A stretch of DNA of 64,000 nt from Nocardioides ginsengisegetis (GCF_014138045.1 NZ_JACGXA010000001.1:1423501-1487500); one strand, 5' to 3'; numbered from the stretch's first letter, positions 18,286-27,999 are shown. The notes: a model not told the origin generated them from the letters alone. Program-made: numbers and translations.

Positions 18286-20060
18286 TTCGCACGCATGACG
18301 CCGGCGCCCTCCGCGCCGAGCACGTCGACCAGACCGTCACCCTCGCCGGGTGGGTGGCCAGGCGCCGCGATCACGGTGGAGTGGCGTTCCTCGACCTGCG
18401 CGAGGCCAGTGGCCTGGTGCAGGTCGTCGTCCGCGACGAGGAGGTGGCCCACTCCCTGCGCAGCGAATACTGCATCCAGGTCACCGGCACCGTCTCCAAG
18501 CGCCCCGCGGGCAACGCCAACCCCAACCTCCCCTCGGGCGAGATCGAGGTCATCGCCACCGACCTCGAGGTGCTCAGCGCCGCGGCTCCGCTGCCGTTCC
18601 CCATCGACGACCACATCGACGTGGGGGAGGAGGCCCGGCTCAAGCACCGCTACCTCGACCTGCGCCGCACCGGCCCCAACCACGCCCTGCGCCTGCGCAG
18701 CAAGGTCAACAAGGCCGCGCGGGACGTGCTGGACAACCACCGGTTCGTCGAGATCGAGACGCCGACCCTGACCCGCTCGACGCCGGAGGGCGCCCGTGAC
18801 TTCCTGGTGCCGGCCCGACTGCAGCCCGGCAGCTGGTACGCCCTGCCGCAGAGCCCCCAGCTGTTCAAGCAGCTGCTGATGGTCGCCGGCATGGAGCGCT
18901 ACTACCAGATCGCGCGCTGCTACCGCGACGAGGACTTCCGCGCCGACCGGCAGCCGGAGTTCACCCAGCTCGACATCGAGATGAGCTTCGTCGAGCAGGA
19001 CGACGTCATCGAGCTGATGGAGGACGTCCTCGCCGCGATGTGGAAGCTCATCGACGTCGACATCCCGCGCCCGATCCCGCGGATGACCTACGCCGACGCG
19101 ATGGAGAAGTACGGCTCCGACAAGCCCGACCTCCGCATGGGCAACGAGCTGGTCGAGTGCACGGCGTACTTCAAGGACACGCCGTTCCGCGTCTTCCAGT
19201 CCGAGTACGTCGGCGCCGTCGTCATGCCCGGCGGCGCGAGCCAGCCTCGCAAGCAGCTCGACGCCTGGCAGGAGTGGGCCAAGCAGCGCGGCGCCAAGGG
19301 CCTGGCCTACGTCCTGGTCCAGGAGGACGGCGAGCTCGGGGGACCGGTCGCCAAGAACATCACCGACGAGGAGAAGGCCGGCCTGGCCGCCCACGTCGGC
19401 GCGAAGCCCGGTGACTGCATCTTCTTCGCCGCCGGACCCACCAAGTCGAGCCGGGCGCTGCTCGGCGCGGCGCGCCTCGAGATCGGCCGTCGCTGCGGCC
19501 TGATCGACGAGAGCGCCTTCGCCTTCACCTGGGTCGTCGACGCCCCCATGTTCGAGCCGAGCTCCGACGCCGTCGCCAGCGGCGACGTCGCCGTCGGTGC
19601 AGGCGCCTGGACGGCGGTGCACCACGCGTTCACCGGCCCGAAGCCGGAGTACGCCGACACCTTCGACACCGACCCCGGCAGCGCCCTGGCCTACGCCTAC
19701 GACATCGTCTGCAACGGCAACGAGCTCGGGGGTGGCTCGATCCGGATCCACCGCGAGGACGTCCAGAAGCGCGTCTTCGCGGTCATGGGGCTCACCGAGG
19801 AGCAGGCCGAGGAGAAGTTCGGCTTCCTCCTCGACGCCTTCAAGTTCGGCGCACCCCCGCACGGCGGCATCGCCGTGGGCATGGACCGGATCTGTGCGCT
19901 GCTCGCGGGCACCGACTCGATCCGCGACGTGATCGCCTTCCCCAAGTCCGGCGGCGGGTTCGACCCGCTGACGGCGGCTCCTGCCCCCATCACGGCGGAG
20001 CAGCGCAAGGAGGCCGGCGTCGACGCCCGGCCCCTGAAGAACACGCCCACCGAGGGCTGA
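18282..20060 (+). CDS. aspS: Aspartyl-tRNA synthetase (probably non-discriminating)
   Basis: A 592-residue bacterial-type class II synthetase: an N-terminal OB anticodon-binding domain, motif 2 ([21 protein letters not shown]), an inserted GAD domain at about 300-420, and motif 3 ([10 protein letters not shown]). In the OB domain the sequence is [12 protein letters not shown], with His where discriminating enzymes such as E. coli have Leu; a Gly follows in PAGNANPN. Both residues are known markers of AspRS that charges tRNA-Asn as well as tRNA-Asp. The GTG start overlaps hisS. Confidence 0.95.
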   Translation: MIRTHDAGALRAEHVDQTVTLAGWVARRRDHGGVAFLDLREASGLVQVVVRDEEVAHSLRSEYCIQVTGTVSKRPAGNANPNLPSGEIEVIATDLEVLSAAAPLPFPIDDHIDVGEEARLKHRYLDLRRTGPNHALRLRSKVNKAARDVLDNHRFVEIETPTLTRSTPEGARDFLVPARLQPGSWYALPQSPQLFKQLLMVAGMERYYQIARCYRDEDFRADRQPEFTQLDIEMSFVEQDDVIELMEDVLAAMWKLIDVDIPRPIPRMTYADAMEKYGSDKPDLRMGNELVECTAYFKDTPFRVFQSEYVGAVVMPGGASQPRKQLDAWQEWAKQRGAKGLAYVLVQEDGELGGPVAKNITDEEKAGLAAHVGAKPGDCIFFAAGPTKSSRALLGAARLEIGRRCGLIDESAFAFTWVVDAPMFEPSSDAVASGDVAVGAGAWTAVHHAFTGPKPEYADTFDTDPGSALAYAYDIVCNGNELGGGSIRIHREDVQKRVFAVMGLTEEQAEEKFGFLLDAFKFGAPPHGGIAVGMDRICALLAGTDSIRDVIAFPKSGGGFDPLTAAPAPITAEQRKEAGVDARPLKNTPTEG

Positions 20061-20164
20061 AAACCGAAAGATTGTTCGCCGTTGGTCGAGACCAGATCGT
20101 TACGCGTAGGTGATCGCTCGTGCGGTCCGCGTCACATAGAGTCTCGCTTCGGCGCACACGGCGC

Positions 20165-20185
20165 AGGCCGGGAAATCCCCGGCCT
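20165..20185 (+). promoter_or_regulatory. Hairpin in 5' region of the ABC transporter operon
   Basis: AGGCCGGG and CCCGGCCT form a perfect 8-base stem around a 5-base loop, ending 20 bases before the permease start and just ahead of its GGGGAGAGC ribosome site. It could be a control hairpin or a terminator of upstream transcription. The 20061-20205 gap contains no other clear element. Confidence 0.4.
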
Positions 20186-20205
20186 CTGACGATGATGGGG
20201 AGAGC

Positions 20206-21225
20206 ATGTCGGCACAGACAGCCGGGCCCGAGACGCTGGGACACCTGAGTGACGAACCCTCCAACGAGGGTCCTGAGAAGAAGGCGAAGGGCATCACCGG
20301 CAAGTCGCCGATGCGCATCGCCATGGGCCGACTGGTCCGCGACAAGATCGCGGTCGTCTGCGCGGCGGTCACCTTCTTCTTCGTGATCGTGGCGGTCTTC
20401 GCCGGCCCGATCTGCGCGCTCTTCAACGTCTCCACGGAGACGGTGCTGCCCAGCCAGTTCCTCGACACCCTCGGCGGCGGCCTGCCCCTCAAGGGGCCCC
20501 CGCTCCACGGGTTCGACCCCGACCACCCGTTCGGCATCGCGCCGCAGTCCGCGACCGACAACCTCGCCTACTGGGTCTACGGCGCCCGCACCTCGCTGGA
20601 GATCTCCGCGACCGCGACGCTGTTCAGCTCGGTCTTCGGCATCCTCATGGGCCTGGTCGCCGGCTACATGGGCGGCATCGTCGACAAGACGATCTCGTTC
20701 GTCATCGACTTCTTCCTGACGATCCCGTTCCTGCTCGCCGCCCTGGTGATCGCCCCGATCATCAACCAGCGCTTCAACGCCAGCGACAACTACCCGCGCA
20801 TCCAGTTCTGGGCGCTGATCGTGGTCCTGGCCGGCTTCGGCTGGATGGGTGTGGCGCGCCTGATCCGCGGCGAGGTGCTCTCGCTGCGTGAGCGGGAGTT
20901 CGTCCAGGCAGCACGCGTGATCGGCATGCCGACCTCGCGGATCCTGATGAAGGAGCTGCTGCCCAACCTCACCGCCCCGATCGTCGTCAGCGTGTCGCTG
21001 GCGCTCCCCGCCTTCGTGGCCGCCGAGGCCGGCTTCGCCTTCCTCGGCATCGGCGTCACGTCCGGCATCTCGTGGGGCCAGACGATCAACAAGGCGACCC
21101 CGTTCTTCGAGAGCTACCCGCTCTACCTCTGGGAGCCCATGATCGGCATCGTCGCGCTGGTCCTTGCTCTCAACCTCTTGGGTGATGCCGTGCGCGATGC
21201 GCTCGACCCCAAGACGCGCCGCTAG
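20206..21225 (+). CDS. Peptide/oligopeptide ABC transporter permease (DppC/OppC type)
   Basis: A 339-residue inner-membrane permease. A charged N-terminal tail (about 45 residues) precedes the first membrane segment, then a large extracytoplasmic loop and five further segments. The EAAFAFLGIG-like signature (EAGFAFLGIGVTSGISWGQ) identifies the DppC half, and EFVQAARVIGMPTSRILMKELLPN is the coupling loop that contacts the ATPases. It is the first gene of the operon, separated from its DppB partner by the binding-protein gene, which is an unusual order. Confidence 0.92.
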   Translation: MSAQTAGPETLGHLSDEPSNEGPEKKAKGITGKSPMRIAMGRLVRDKIAVVCAAVTFFFVIVAVFAGPICALFNVSTETVLPSQFLDTLGGGLPLKGPPLHGFDPDHPFGIAPQSATDNLAYWVYGARTSLEISATATLFSSVFGILMGLVAGYMGGIVDKTISFVIDFFLTIPFLLAALVIAPIINQRFNASDNYPRIQFWALIVVLAGFGWMGVARLIRGEVLSLREREFVQAARVIGMPTSRILMKELLPNLTAPIVVSVSLALPAFVAAEAGFAFLGIGVTSGISWGQTINKATPFFESYPLYLWEPMIGIVALVLALNLLGDAVRDALDPKTRR

Positions 21226-21242
21226 CGGCGACTCCTCGACGT

Positions 21243-21266
21243 CGTCCCCGATTCTCCTCGGGGGCG
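21243..21266 (+). promoter_or_regulatory. Hairpin upstream of the binding-protein gene
   Basis: CGTCCCCGA pairs with TCGGGGGCG (9 pairs, one G-T) around a 6-base loop, 26 bases before the start of the substrate-binding protein. No T run follows. It may protect the 5' end of a processed mRNA for the abundant binding protein. Confidence 0.45.
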
Positions 21267-21291
21267 CGAACTCAGAAAGAAAGGCTGGACA

Positions 21292-23049
21292 ATGAGACGG
21301 AGCAAGCCGCTGGCGGTAGTCGCCGGTGCTGCGCTGTTCGCCCTTGCCGCGTGTGGCGGTTCGGGCGGTAGCGACAACCCCTCTTCGAGCAAGAGCTACA
21401 CCCAGGCTCCCGAGGTCGGCAAGGACGCGGGCCGCCAGGCCCCGGCCGCCGACGTCGAGGGCGCCACCGCTGGTGGCACCATCACGGTGTACCTCCCCGG
21501 CGACCCGGGCCCGGACTCGATGGACCCCACCGACGGCTGGTCCGTCACGGGCAACTCCATCCAGCAGGCGCTCACGAGCCGTTCGCTCACGCAGTACGCC
21601 CGTGACCCGAAGACCGGCGAGATGACCCTCGTCCCGGACCTCGCGACCGACCTGGGCAGCCACAACGACGACTACACCGAGTGGACCTTCACGCTCCGTG
21701 ACGACGCCAAGTGGGAGGACGGCTCGCCGATCACCCCCGAGGAGGTCGCCTGGGGCATCCAGCGCTCGATGGACTCCGACACCTTCCCGGCCGGTCCGGG
21801 CACCGAGTACTCCCAGACGTACTTCCTGGACGCTGGCAAGTACAAGGGCCCCTACACCGACAAGGGCAAGAAGTGGGACGGCGTCTCGGTCGACGGCCAG
21901 GACATCACCATTAAGATGGCCAAGCCGTTCCCGGACATGGACTACTGGGGCGCCTTCATGGCCATGGGCCCGTCGCCGCTGGGCAAGGCCAGCCAGCCGC
22001 CGGACTACGGTCAGCACATCATGTCGAACGGCCCCTACAAGGTGGAGTCCTTCCGCCCCAACGAGGAGCTCGTCCTGGTCAAGAACGACCAGTGGGACCC
22101 CAACTCTGACCCGGCGCGCCACCAGTACGCCGACAAGTGGGTCTTCAAGTTCAACCAGGACCAGGCCAAGGTCGACCAGATCATGCTGAGCGACAACACG
22201 GAGTCGCAGACCTCGCTGTCGACGGCTCTCGGCTCGAACAACTACGACCGCGCGAACACCGAGCTCGGTGACCGCCTGGTCCAGCAGTCGGCCCAGTGCA
22301 CCAGCTTCCTGTCGCCCGACTACACCAAGATCACCGACATCAACGTCCGCAAGGCGATCGCGTACGCGTACCCCTACGAGGACATGTGGCTGGCGACTGG
22401 TGAGGTCCCGGGTGTCACCCGTGTCCCCGCGAACTCCATCATGCCTCCGGGCATGGCCGGCAAGCACGAGTACTTCGCCGACGGTGAGCAGTTCAAGTAC
22501 GACCCGGAGAAGTCCAAGGAGCTGCTGAAGCAGGCCGGCTACGAGCCGGGCGAGTTCAAGCTCACGATGGTCTACTACGAGCCCGACCCGCTGGCCGTCG
22601 CCGGCCAGAAGGTCCTCGTCAAGGGCATGGCCGAGGCGGGCTTCACCGTCAAGGGCATCCCGGTCCAGGACTCGCCGTACAACATCTGGCTGAACCCGGA
22701 CGACAAGATCAACAAGACGCTGAACCTCCGTGGCGTCAACTGGTGCTCCGACTGGCCGTCGGGTCTCACCATGCTCCCGCCGCTGGTCCGCACGGGTGCT
22801 GCTTACAACACCGAGCAGTTCTCCGAGAAGTCCGTCGACGACGAGATGGCCGCCATCACCACGAAGCCGCTCGACCAGCAGGCTGACGCCTGGGGTGCTC
22901 TGGACGAGGAGATCGGGACCAAGTACTTCCCGATCATCCCGACCGCGTTCCGCAACGAGCTCTTCGTGTACGGGTCCAAGATCGGTAACCCGGTCGGCGA
23001 CGGCGAAATTGCCGCCCCCGACTACAAGGACCTGTTCGTGATGCAGTGA
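21292..23049 (+). CDS. Peptide/oligopeptide ABC transporter substrate-binding lipoprotein (family 5)
   Basis: A 585-residue extracellular solute-binding protein. The signal peptide ends in the lipobox FALAACGGSGG, so it is predicted to be lipid-anchored at Cys20. Mature features of the DppA/OppA family include an ITVYLPGDPGPDSMDPTDGWS start, TFTLRDDAKWEDGSPITPEEVAWGIQRS and MSNGPYKVESF. Codon use is more restricted than in neighbours, fitting high expression. Hairpins lie on both sides of the gene. The ligand is unknown; the family covers peptides, nickel chelates and sugars. Confidence 0.92.
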   Translation: MRRSKPLAVVAGAALFALAACGGSGGSDNPSSSKSYTQAPEVGKDAGRQAPAADVEGATAGGTITVYLPGDPGPDSMDPTDGWSVTGNSIQQALTSRSLTQYARDPKTGEMTLVPDLATDLGSHNDDYTEWTFTLRDDAKWEDGSPITPEEVAWGIQRSMDSDTFPAGPGTEYSQTYFLDAGKYKGPYTDKGKKWDGVSVDGQDITIKMAKPFPDMDYWGAFMAMGPSPLGKASQPPDYGQHIMSNGPYKVESFRPNEELVLVKNDQWDPNSDPARHQYADKWVFKFNQDQAKVDQIMLSDNTESQTSLSTALGSNNYDRANTELGDRLVQQSAQCTSFLSPDYTKITDINVRKAIAYAYPYEDMWLATGEVPGVTRVPANSIMPPGMAGKHEYFADGEQFKYDPEKSKELLKQAGYEPGEFKLTMVYYEPDPLAVAGQKVLVKGMAEAGFTVKGIPVQDSPYNIWLNPDDKINKTLNLRGVNWCSDWPSGLTMLPPLVRTGAAYNTEQFSEKSVDDEMAAITTKPLDQQADAWGALDEEIGTKYFPIIPTAFRNELFVYGSKIGNPVGDGEIAAPDYKDLFVMQ

Positions 23050-23077
23050 TCGACTTCCCAGTCGGTTTGAAGTAGTA

Positions 23078-23121
23078 CTGACGGTGGGGGCTCCTGGATC
23101 CCAGGGGCCCCCACCGGTCAG
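23078..23121 (+). terminator. Strong 44-base hairpin after the binding-protein gene
   Basis: CTGACGGTGGGGGCTCCTGG pairs with the following CCAGGGGCCCCCACCGGTCAG around an ATC loop, with one mismatch and one bulge. There is no T run after it. It is likely a partial terminator or 3' stabiliser that keeps the binding protein above the permease and ATPases in amount. Confidence 0.75.
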
Positions 23122-23154
23122 CCCAGAGTTTGTCTACGCGGAGAGAGTCCCCCG

Positions 23155-24162
23155 ATGTTCGCCTACGTCGTCAAGCGCCTGCTTGCCGGAGTGGTGGTGG
23201 TCGCCCTGGTCTCCATGGCGATCTTCCTGCTGTTCTGGTACGGCCCCTCGAGCCCGGCCCAACCCATCTGTGACCGCGAGACCAACAACCGGTGCAGCCC
23301 GGCCCGGCTCGCGACCTTCGAGCACTCGCTCGGGTACGACAACCCGGTCTACGAGGAGTACGGCAAGTTCGCCAAGGGCGTCTTCGTCGGCCGCACCATC
23401 AAGATCGGCCCGACGGCCTACGACTGCCCGGCGCCTTGCCTGGGCTACTCCTACCGCACCAAGGTCCCCGTGTGGACCGAGATGAAGGGCCGGCTCCCCG
23501 CCACGTTCTCCGTGGCCATCGGCGGAGCGTTCCTCTACCTCGCCTTCGGCGTGCCCATCGGGGTCGCCGCCGCGCGAAGACGCGGCAGCGTGTCGGACAA
23601 GGCCCTGGTCTCGAGCTTCCTGTTCCTGAGCTCGATTCCCTACTACCTGTTCGCCCTGCTCGCGTGGCTCTACTGCACCGTCATCTTCGAGGTGCCGGGG
23701 CTGAGCAACCCGGGCTACCACCCGATCACCGAGAACCCAGCCAAGTGGTTCTCCGGGATGTTGCTCGCCTGGATCGCCCTGGGGATCTACGGCTGCACGC
23801 AATACACCCGATACAGTCGCGGCGCCATGGTCGAGGCGCTCAGCGAGGACTACATCCGCACCGCGAAGGCCAAGGGCCTGCCGCCGCGGACCGTGGTCTA
23901 CAAGCACGGCCTGCGGGCTGCCCTGGTGCCGATCGTGACGATCTTCGGCATCGACTTCGGCACCCTGCTCGCCGGTACGATCTTCACCGAGCGCATCTTC
24001 GACATCCAGGGCATCGGCTTCTGGAGCCTCCAGGCTGTCGGCGCTCGTGACCTTCCCGTTGTGTCGGCCACCGCCCTGTTCAGCGCCGCGGTGCTGATCA
24101 TGAGCAACATCCTGGTCGACGTCATCTACAGCATTCTTGATCCGAGGGTGAGGCTTTCGTGA
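23155..24162 (+). CDS. Peptide/oligopeptide ABC transporter permease (DppB/OppB type)
   Basis: A 335-residue permease starting MFAYVVKRLLAGVVVVALVSM, the usual first membrane segment of DppB proteins. The coupling loop EDYIRTAKAKGLPPRTVVYKH and the FGTLLAGTIFTERIFDIQGIG signature confirm the subfamily. About six membrane segments are expected. It partners the DppC-type permease at 20206. The stop overlaps the start of the ATPase gene (GTGA). Confidence 0.93.
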   Translation: MFAYVVKRLLAGVVVVALVSMAIFLLFWYGPSSPAQPICDRETNNRCSPARLATFEHSLGYDNPVYEEYGKFAKGVFVGRTIKIGPTAYDCPAPCLGYSYRTKVPVWTEMKGRLPATFSVAIGGAFLYLAFGVPIGVAAARRRGSVSDKALVSSFLFLSSIPYYLFALLAWLYCTVIFEVPGLSNPGYHPITENPAKWFSGMLLAWIALGIYGCTQYTRYSRGAMVEALSEDYIRTAKAKGLPPRTVVYKHGLRAALVPIVTIFGIDFGTLLAGTIFTERIFDIQGIGFWSLQAVGARDLPVVSATALFSAAVLIMSNILVDVIYSILDPRVRLS

Positions 24163-25262
24163 CCGAGCAGACCAGCACCGTCGCCACTCCCGGCCGCGGT
24201 GCCGATTCCGGCGAGCCCTTCCTGGTCGTCGAGGACCTGACGGTCAAGTTCCCGACCGAGGACGGCCTGCTCACCGCGGTGTCGAACCTCAGCTACTCCG
24301 TGAAGATGGGCGAGACCCTCGGCATCGTGGGCGAGTCCGGCTCGGGGAAGTCCGTGTCGAGCATGGCCGTCCTGGGCCTCCACGACGCCAAGTCGAGCCG
24401 GATCTCCGGCTCGATCCGCGTCGGTGGCACCGAGGTCGTCGGCCTCTCCGAGGCGCGCATGCGCAAGCTGCGCGGCAACCAGGTCGCGATGATCTTCCAG
24501 GACGCCCTGGCCGCGCTGCACCCGTTCTACAAGATCGGGGGCCAGCTGGCCGAGGCCTACATGGTCCACCACCCGAGCGCCTCCAAGCGGGACGCCCGGC
24601 GCAAGGCCATCGAGATGCTCGACCGCGTCGGTATCCCGCAGCCCGACCGTCGCGTGGACGACTTCCCGCACCAGTTCTCCGGCGGCATGCGCCAGCGCGC
24701 CATGATCGCGATGGGCCTGATCAACGACCCGTCGCTGCTCATCGCCGACGAGCCGACCACCGCGCTGGACGTGACCGTGCAGGCGCAGATCCTCGACCTG
24801 CTCCAGGACCTGCAGCGCGAGTTCAACTCCGCCGTCATCATCATCACCCACGACCTCGGCGTCATCGCCGAGATGGCCGACGACGTCCTCGTGATGTACG
24901 CCGGTCGCTGCGTGGAGTACGGCAAGGGCAAGGACATCCTGACCCACCCGGAGATGCCCTACACGTGGGGCCTCCTCTCCAGCGTCCCGGACGTCCAGGC
25001 CGACACCAACGCGCGCCTGATCCCGATCCCGGGCAACCCGCCGAGCCTGCTCAACCCGCCGACCGGCTGTGCCTTCCACCCCCGTTGTGTCCACACCGAC
25101 AAGGTGCCGGCGAGCCTGTGCTCGACCGAGCTGCCCGAGCTGCTGCCCGGCTCGCGCGGTCAAGGACATGTCAAGCGATGCCACCTGGCCAACGCCGACG
25201 CCGTCTACCAGGCCGAGGTGCTGCCGGAGATCGCTCCCGATCTCGTCGAGGAGAAGAACTGA
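24159..25262 (+). CDS. Peptide/oligopeptide ABC transporter ATP-binding protein (DppD/OppD type)
   Basis: A 367-residue cytoplasmic ATPase. Walker A is GESGSGKSV, signature FSGGMRQRAMIAMGL, Walker B LLIADEPTTALD, and switch His in ITHDLGV. The C-terminal oligopeptide domain has NPPTGCAFHPRCVHTDKV with later cysteines (SLCST, KRCHLA), a pattern linked to an iron-sulfur cluster in family members. It powers uptake with the following ATPase. GTG start overlapping the permease stop. Confidence 0.94.
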   Translation: MTEQTSTVATPGRGADSGEPFLVVEDLTVKFPTEDGLLTAVSNLSYSVKMGETLGIVGESGSGKSVSSMAVLGLHDAKSSRISGSIRVGGTEVVGLSEARMRKLRGNQVAMIFQDALAALHPFYKIGGQLAEAYMVHHPSASKRDARRKAIEMLDRVGIPQPDRRVDDFPHQFSGGMRQRAMIAMGLINDPSLLIADEPTTALDVTVQAQILDLLQDLQREFNSAVIIITHDLGVIAEMADDVLVMYAGRCVEYGKGKDILTHPEMPYTWGLLSSVPDVQADTNARLIPIPGNPPSLLNPPTGCAFHPRCVHTDKVPASLCSTELPELLPGSRGQGHVKRCHLANADAVYQAEVLPEIAPDLVEEKN

Positions 25263-26548
25263 TGTCCGACGTGAGGCCCGACCGCGGCCAGGCCGACCCC
25301 GAGGGCGAGGTCGTCGACACGCCGATGAAGCCGGAGGGTTCCGGGCGACTGACCTTCGAGGAGATCGCTGCGAAGGGGCACACCGCGACGCAGCTGGACC
25401 CGCACGCCAAGCCGGTGCTCGAGGTCGAGAACCTCAAGATGTACTTCCCGGTGAAGTCCTCGGGCGTCATCCGGCGCACCATCGGCCACGTCCAGGCGGT
25501 CGACGGCATCTCCTTCCAGGTGCCGTCCGGCGGCTCGCTTGGCCTGGTGGGGGAGTCGGGTTGTGGCAAGTCCACGACCGGTCGCCTCATCACGCGGCTC
25601 TACACCCCGACCGCGGGGTCGATGAAGTTCGGTGACATCCAGGAGGACATCGCGCACATGTCGCCGCGGCAGCTCAAGCCGCTGCGCCGCAACGTGCAGA
25701 TGATCTTCCAGGACCCCTACACCTCGCTGAACCCGCGCCACACGGTCGGATCGATCGTCGGTGCGCCGCTCGAGGTGCACAAGATCGTCCCGAAGAAGCA
25801 GATCCTGGGCCGCGTCCAGGAGCTGCTCGAGGTCGTGGGCCTGAACCCCGAGCACTACAACCGCTACCCCAACGAGTTCTCCGGCGGCCAGCGCCAGCGC
25901 ATCGGCATCGCCCGCGCGCTCACGCTGAACCCCAAGCTGCTCGTGGCCGACGAGCCCGTGTCGGCGCTGGACGTGTCGATCCAGGCGCAGGTCATCAACC
26001 TGCTCCAGGACCTGCAGCGCGAGTTCAACATCGCGTTCCTGTTCATCGCCCACGACCTGGCCGTCGTCCGGCACTTCTGCCCCGAGGTCGCGGTCATGTA
26101 CCTCGGCAAGATCGTGGAGATCGCGGACCGCGAGACGATCTACAACCGGGCGCACCACCCCTACACCCAGGCGCTGCTCTCCGCCGTGCCCGACGTGAAG
26201 CAGGCCGCCGTCGGTGGTCGTCGCGAGCGCATCCGGCTCGAGGGCGACGTGCCCAGCCCGATCAACCCGCCGTCCGGCTGCCGCTTCCGCACCCGGTGCT
26301 CGCTGGCGCAGGAGATCTGCGCCAAGGTCGAGCCGCCGCTGCTGCAGATCGGTCCCCGCCACAAGGTCGCGTGCCACTTCGCGGGCGAGCTCGGCAACCA
26401 CCCGGACAACCCGGTCACCGGCAACCTGCTCGGCGTCGACCGCACCGGCAGCCCCGTGCCCGGCTCCACGCCGATCCCGCTCCACGAGGGCCCCGGCTAC
26501 GCCGACGAGTGGTTCGACGTGAAGTCGCAGTCGATGGTCTCCGCCTGA
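25262..26548 (+). CDS. Peptide/oligopeptide ABC transporter ATP-binding protein (DppF/OppF type)
   Basis: A 428-residue ATPase, longer than usual (about 330-350) because of an N-terminal extension of about 50 residues rich in Pro, Glu and Asp and a C-terminal extension of about 50. Walker A GESGCGKSTTG, Q-loop FQDPYTSLNPRHT, signature FSGGQRQRIGIARAL, Walker B LLVADEPVSALD, switch IAHDLAVV, and the Cys-containing C-terminal box NPPSGCRFRTRCSLAQEIC. The start is coupled to the preceding stop (TGATG). Confidence 0.94.
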   Translation: MSDVRPDRGQADPEGEVVDTPMKPEGSGRLTFEEIAAKGHTATQLDPHAKPVLEVENLKMYFPVKSSGVIRRTIGHVQAVDGISFQVPSGGSLGLVGESGCGKSTTGRLITRLYTPTAGSMKFGDIQEDIAHMSPRQLKPLRRNVQMIFQDPYTSLNPRHTVGSIVGAPLEVHKIVPKKQILGRVQELLEVVGLNPEHYNRYPNEFSGGQRQRIGIARALTLNPKLLVADEPVSALDVSIQAQVINLLQDLQREFNIAFLFIAHDLAVVRHFCPEVAVMYLGKIVEIADRETIYNRAHHPYTQALLSAVPDVKQAAVGGRRERIRLEGDVPSPINPPSGCRFRTRCSLAQEICAKVEPPLLQIGPRHKVACHFAGELGNHPDNPVTGNLLGVDRTGSPVPGSTPIPLHEGPGYADEWFDVKSQSMVSA

Positions 26549-26573
26549 TCGGGCACTGACCGAGCACGTCCCT

Positions 26574-26627
26574 CGAACAGGCCGTCCCACGCACACCGTA
26601 CGGTGTGCGCTGTGGACGGCCTGTTCG
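26574..26627 (+). repeat. 54-base nearly continuous palindrome covering the rarA start
   Basis: Outer arms CGAACAGGCCGTCC (26574-26587) and GGACGGCCTGTTCG (26614-26627) are perfect complements. Inside them CGCACACCGTACGGTGTGCG (26590-26609) is a perfect 20-base palindrome. Only 2 bases on one side and 4 on the other are unpaired. The right half contains the candidate GTG starts of rarA at 26603 and 26612. It could terminate the ABC operon, block rarA translation as RNA, or be a DNA-binding site. Confidence 0.85.
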
Positions 26628-27988
26628 CCGTTCCCGGCTCGACCGGGGGCGGCTCCCTCAACACCAACACGCACGCGTCGGCACCCCTGGCGGTGCGGAT
26701 GCGACCGCGCACCCTCGACGAGCTCGTGGGCCAGGAGCAGCTGCGGGCGCCCGGCGCGCCTCTTCGACGCCTGATCGAGGGCGACCAGTCGATGTCGCTG
26801 CTGCTCTGGGGGCCGCCCGGCACCGGGAAGACCACGATCGCCTCGATCGTCAGCCAGCAGACCGACCGCCGGTTCGTGGAGGTCTCGGCCGTCTCGGCGG
26901 GCGTCAAGGAGGTCCGCGCCGCCATCGACCAGGCGCGGGCGGAGCTCGTCAACGGCGGCCGCGAGACTGTCCTGTTCGTCGACGAGGTGCACCGCTTCAA
27001 CAAGGCCCAGCAGGACGCCCTGCTGCCCGGCGTGGAGAACCGCTGGGTGACGCTGGTCGGCGCCACCACCGAGAACCCGTTCTTCTCCGTCATCTCCCCG
27101 CTGCTCTCGCGCAGCCTCCTGCTGCGGCTGGAGTCGCTCACCGACGACGACATCCGGGGGGTGCTGGCCCACGCGCTCGCCGACGAGCGGGGTCTGGGCG
27201 GCACGGTCACCGTGGAGGACGACGCCCTCGACCACCTGGTCCGGCTGGCCGGCGGCGACGCTCGGCGGTCGCTGACCTACCTGGAGGCGGCCGCGGGCGC
27301 GGCCACGTCGCAGGGTCTCGCGGTCGTGGACCTCGCGACCGCGGAGACCGCCGTCGACCAGGCCGCGGTGCGCTACGACCGCCAGGGAGACCAGCACTAC
27401 GACGTGACGAGCGCGTTCATCAAGTCGGTGCGCGGCTCCGACGCCGACGCCGCCCTGCACTACCTGGCCCGGATGATGGAGGCGGGGGAGGACCCCCGCT
27501 TCATCGCCCGGCGGCTGGTGATCCTGGCCAGCGAGGACATCGGGCTCGCCGACCCGACCGCGCTGACGACCGCGGTCGCCGCCGCGCAGGCGGTCCAGCT
27601 GATCGGGATGCCCGAGGCCGGGCTCAACCTGGCTCACGCGACCATCGCGCTGGCCGTCGCCCCCAAGTCCAACGCCGTCACGACGGCCATTGCGGCCGCG
27701 AGCGCCGACGTGCGGGCCGGCAAGATCGGCCCGGTCCCGTCCCACCTGCGCGACGCGCACTACGCGGGGGCGAAGAAGCTGGGGCACGGCTCGACCTACC
27801 AGTACAGCCACGACGCGCCGTACGGCATCGCGGAGCAGCAGTACGCCCCCGACGTCGTCAAGGACGCCGAGTACTACCGGCCCACCGCCCTCGGCGCCGA
27901 GGCCGGCATCAAGGACCGCTGGGAGCGCGTCCGCGGCCTGATCCGCGGGACCGGGCCGAAGGGCGGAGGCCGCCGGGACCCGCGATAG
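26603..27988 (+). CDS. rarA: Replication-associated recombination protein RarA (MgsA)
   Basis: A 461-residue AAA+ ATPase related to clamp loaders, acting at stalled replication forks. The core begins at [19 protein letters not shown]. Walker [10 protein letters not shown], Walker [10 protein letters not shown], sensor [11 protein letters not shown], and a C-terminal tetramerisation domain ([18 protein letters not shown]..., [14 protein letters not shown]). Two GTG starts are possible, 26603 and 26612; VDGLFAVPG from 26612 looks more natural, but neither has a clear ribosome site and both lie in the palindrome. Confidence 0.93.
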   Translation: MCAVDGLFAVPGSTGGGSLNTNTHASAPLAVRMRPRTLDELVGQEQLRAPGAPLRRLIEGDQSMSLLLWGPPGTGKTTIASIVSQQTDRRFVEVSAVSAGVKEVRAAIDQARAELVNGGRETVLFVDEVHRFNKAQQDALLPGVENRWVTLVGATTENPFFSVISPLLSRSLLLRLESLTDDDIRGVLAHALADERGLGGTVTVEDDALDHLVRLAGGDARRSLTYLEAAAGAATSQGLAVVDLATAETAVDQAAVRYDRQGDQHYDVTSAFIKSVRGSDADAALHYLARMMEAGEDPRFIARRLVILASEDIGLADPTALTTAVAAAQAVQLIGMPEAGLNLAHATIALAVAPKSNAVTTAIAAASADVRAGKIGPVPSHLRDAHYAGAKKLGHGSTYQYSHDAPYGIAEQQYAPDVVKDAEYYRPTALGAEAGIKDRWERVRGLIRGTGPKGGGRRDPR

Positions 27989-27991
27989 GGT
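27986..27991 (+). promoter_or_regulatory. -10 box overlapping the rarA stop
   Basis: TAGGGT begins with the TAG stop codon of rarA and ends 8 bases before the ATG at 28000, suggesting a leaderless or nearly leaderless transcript for the small membrane gene. Confidence 0.4.
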
Positions 27992-27999
27992 CGGTCACC

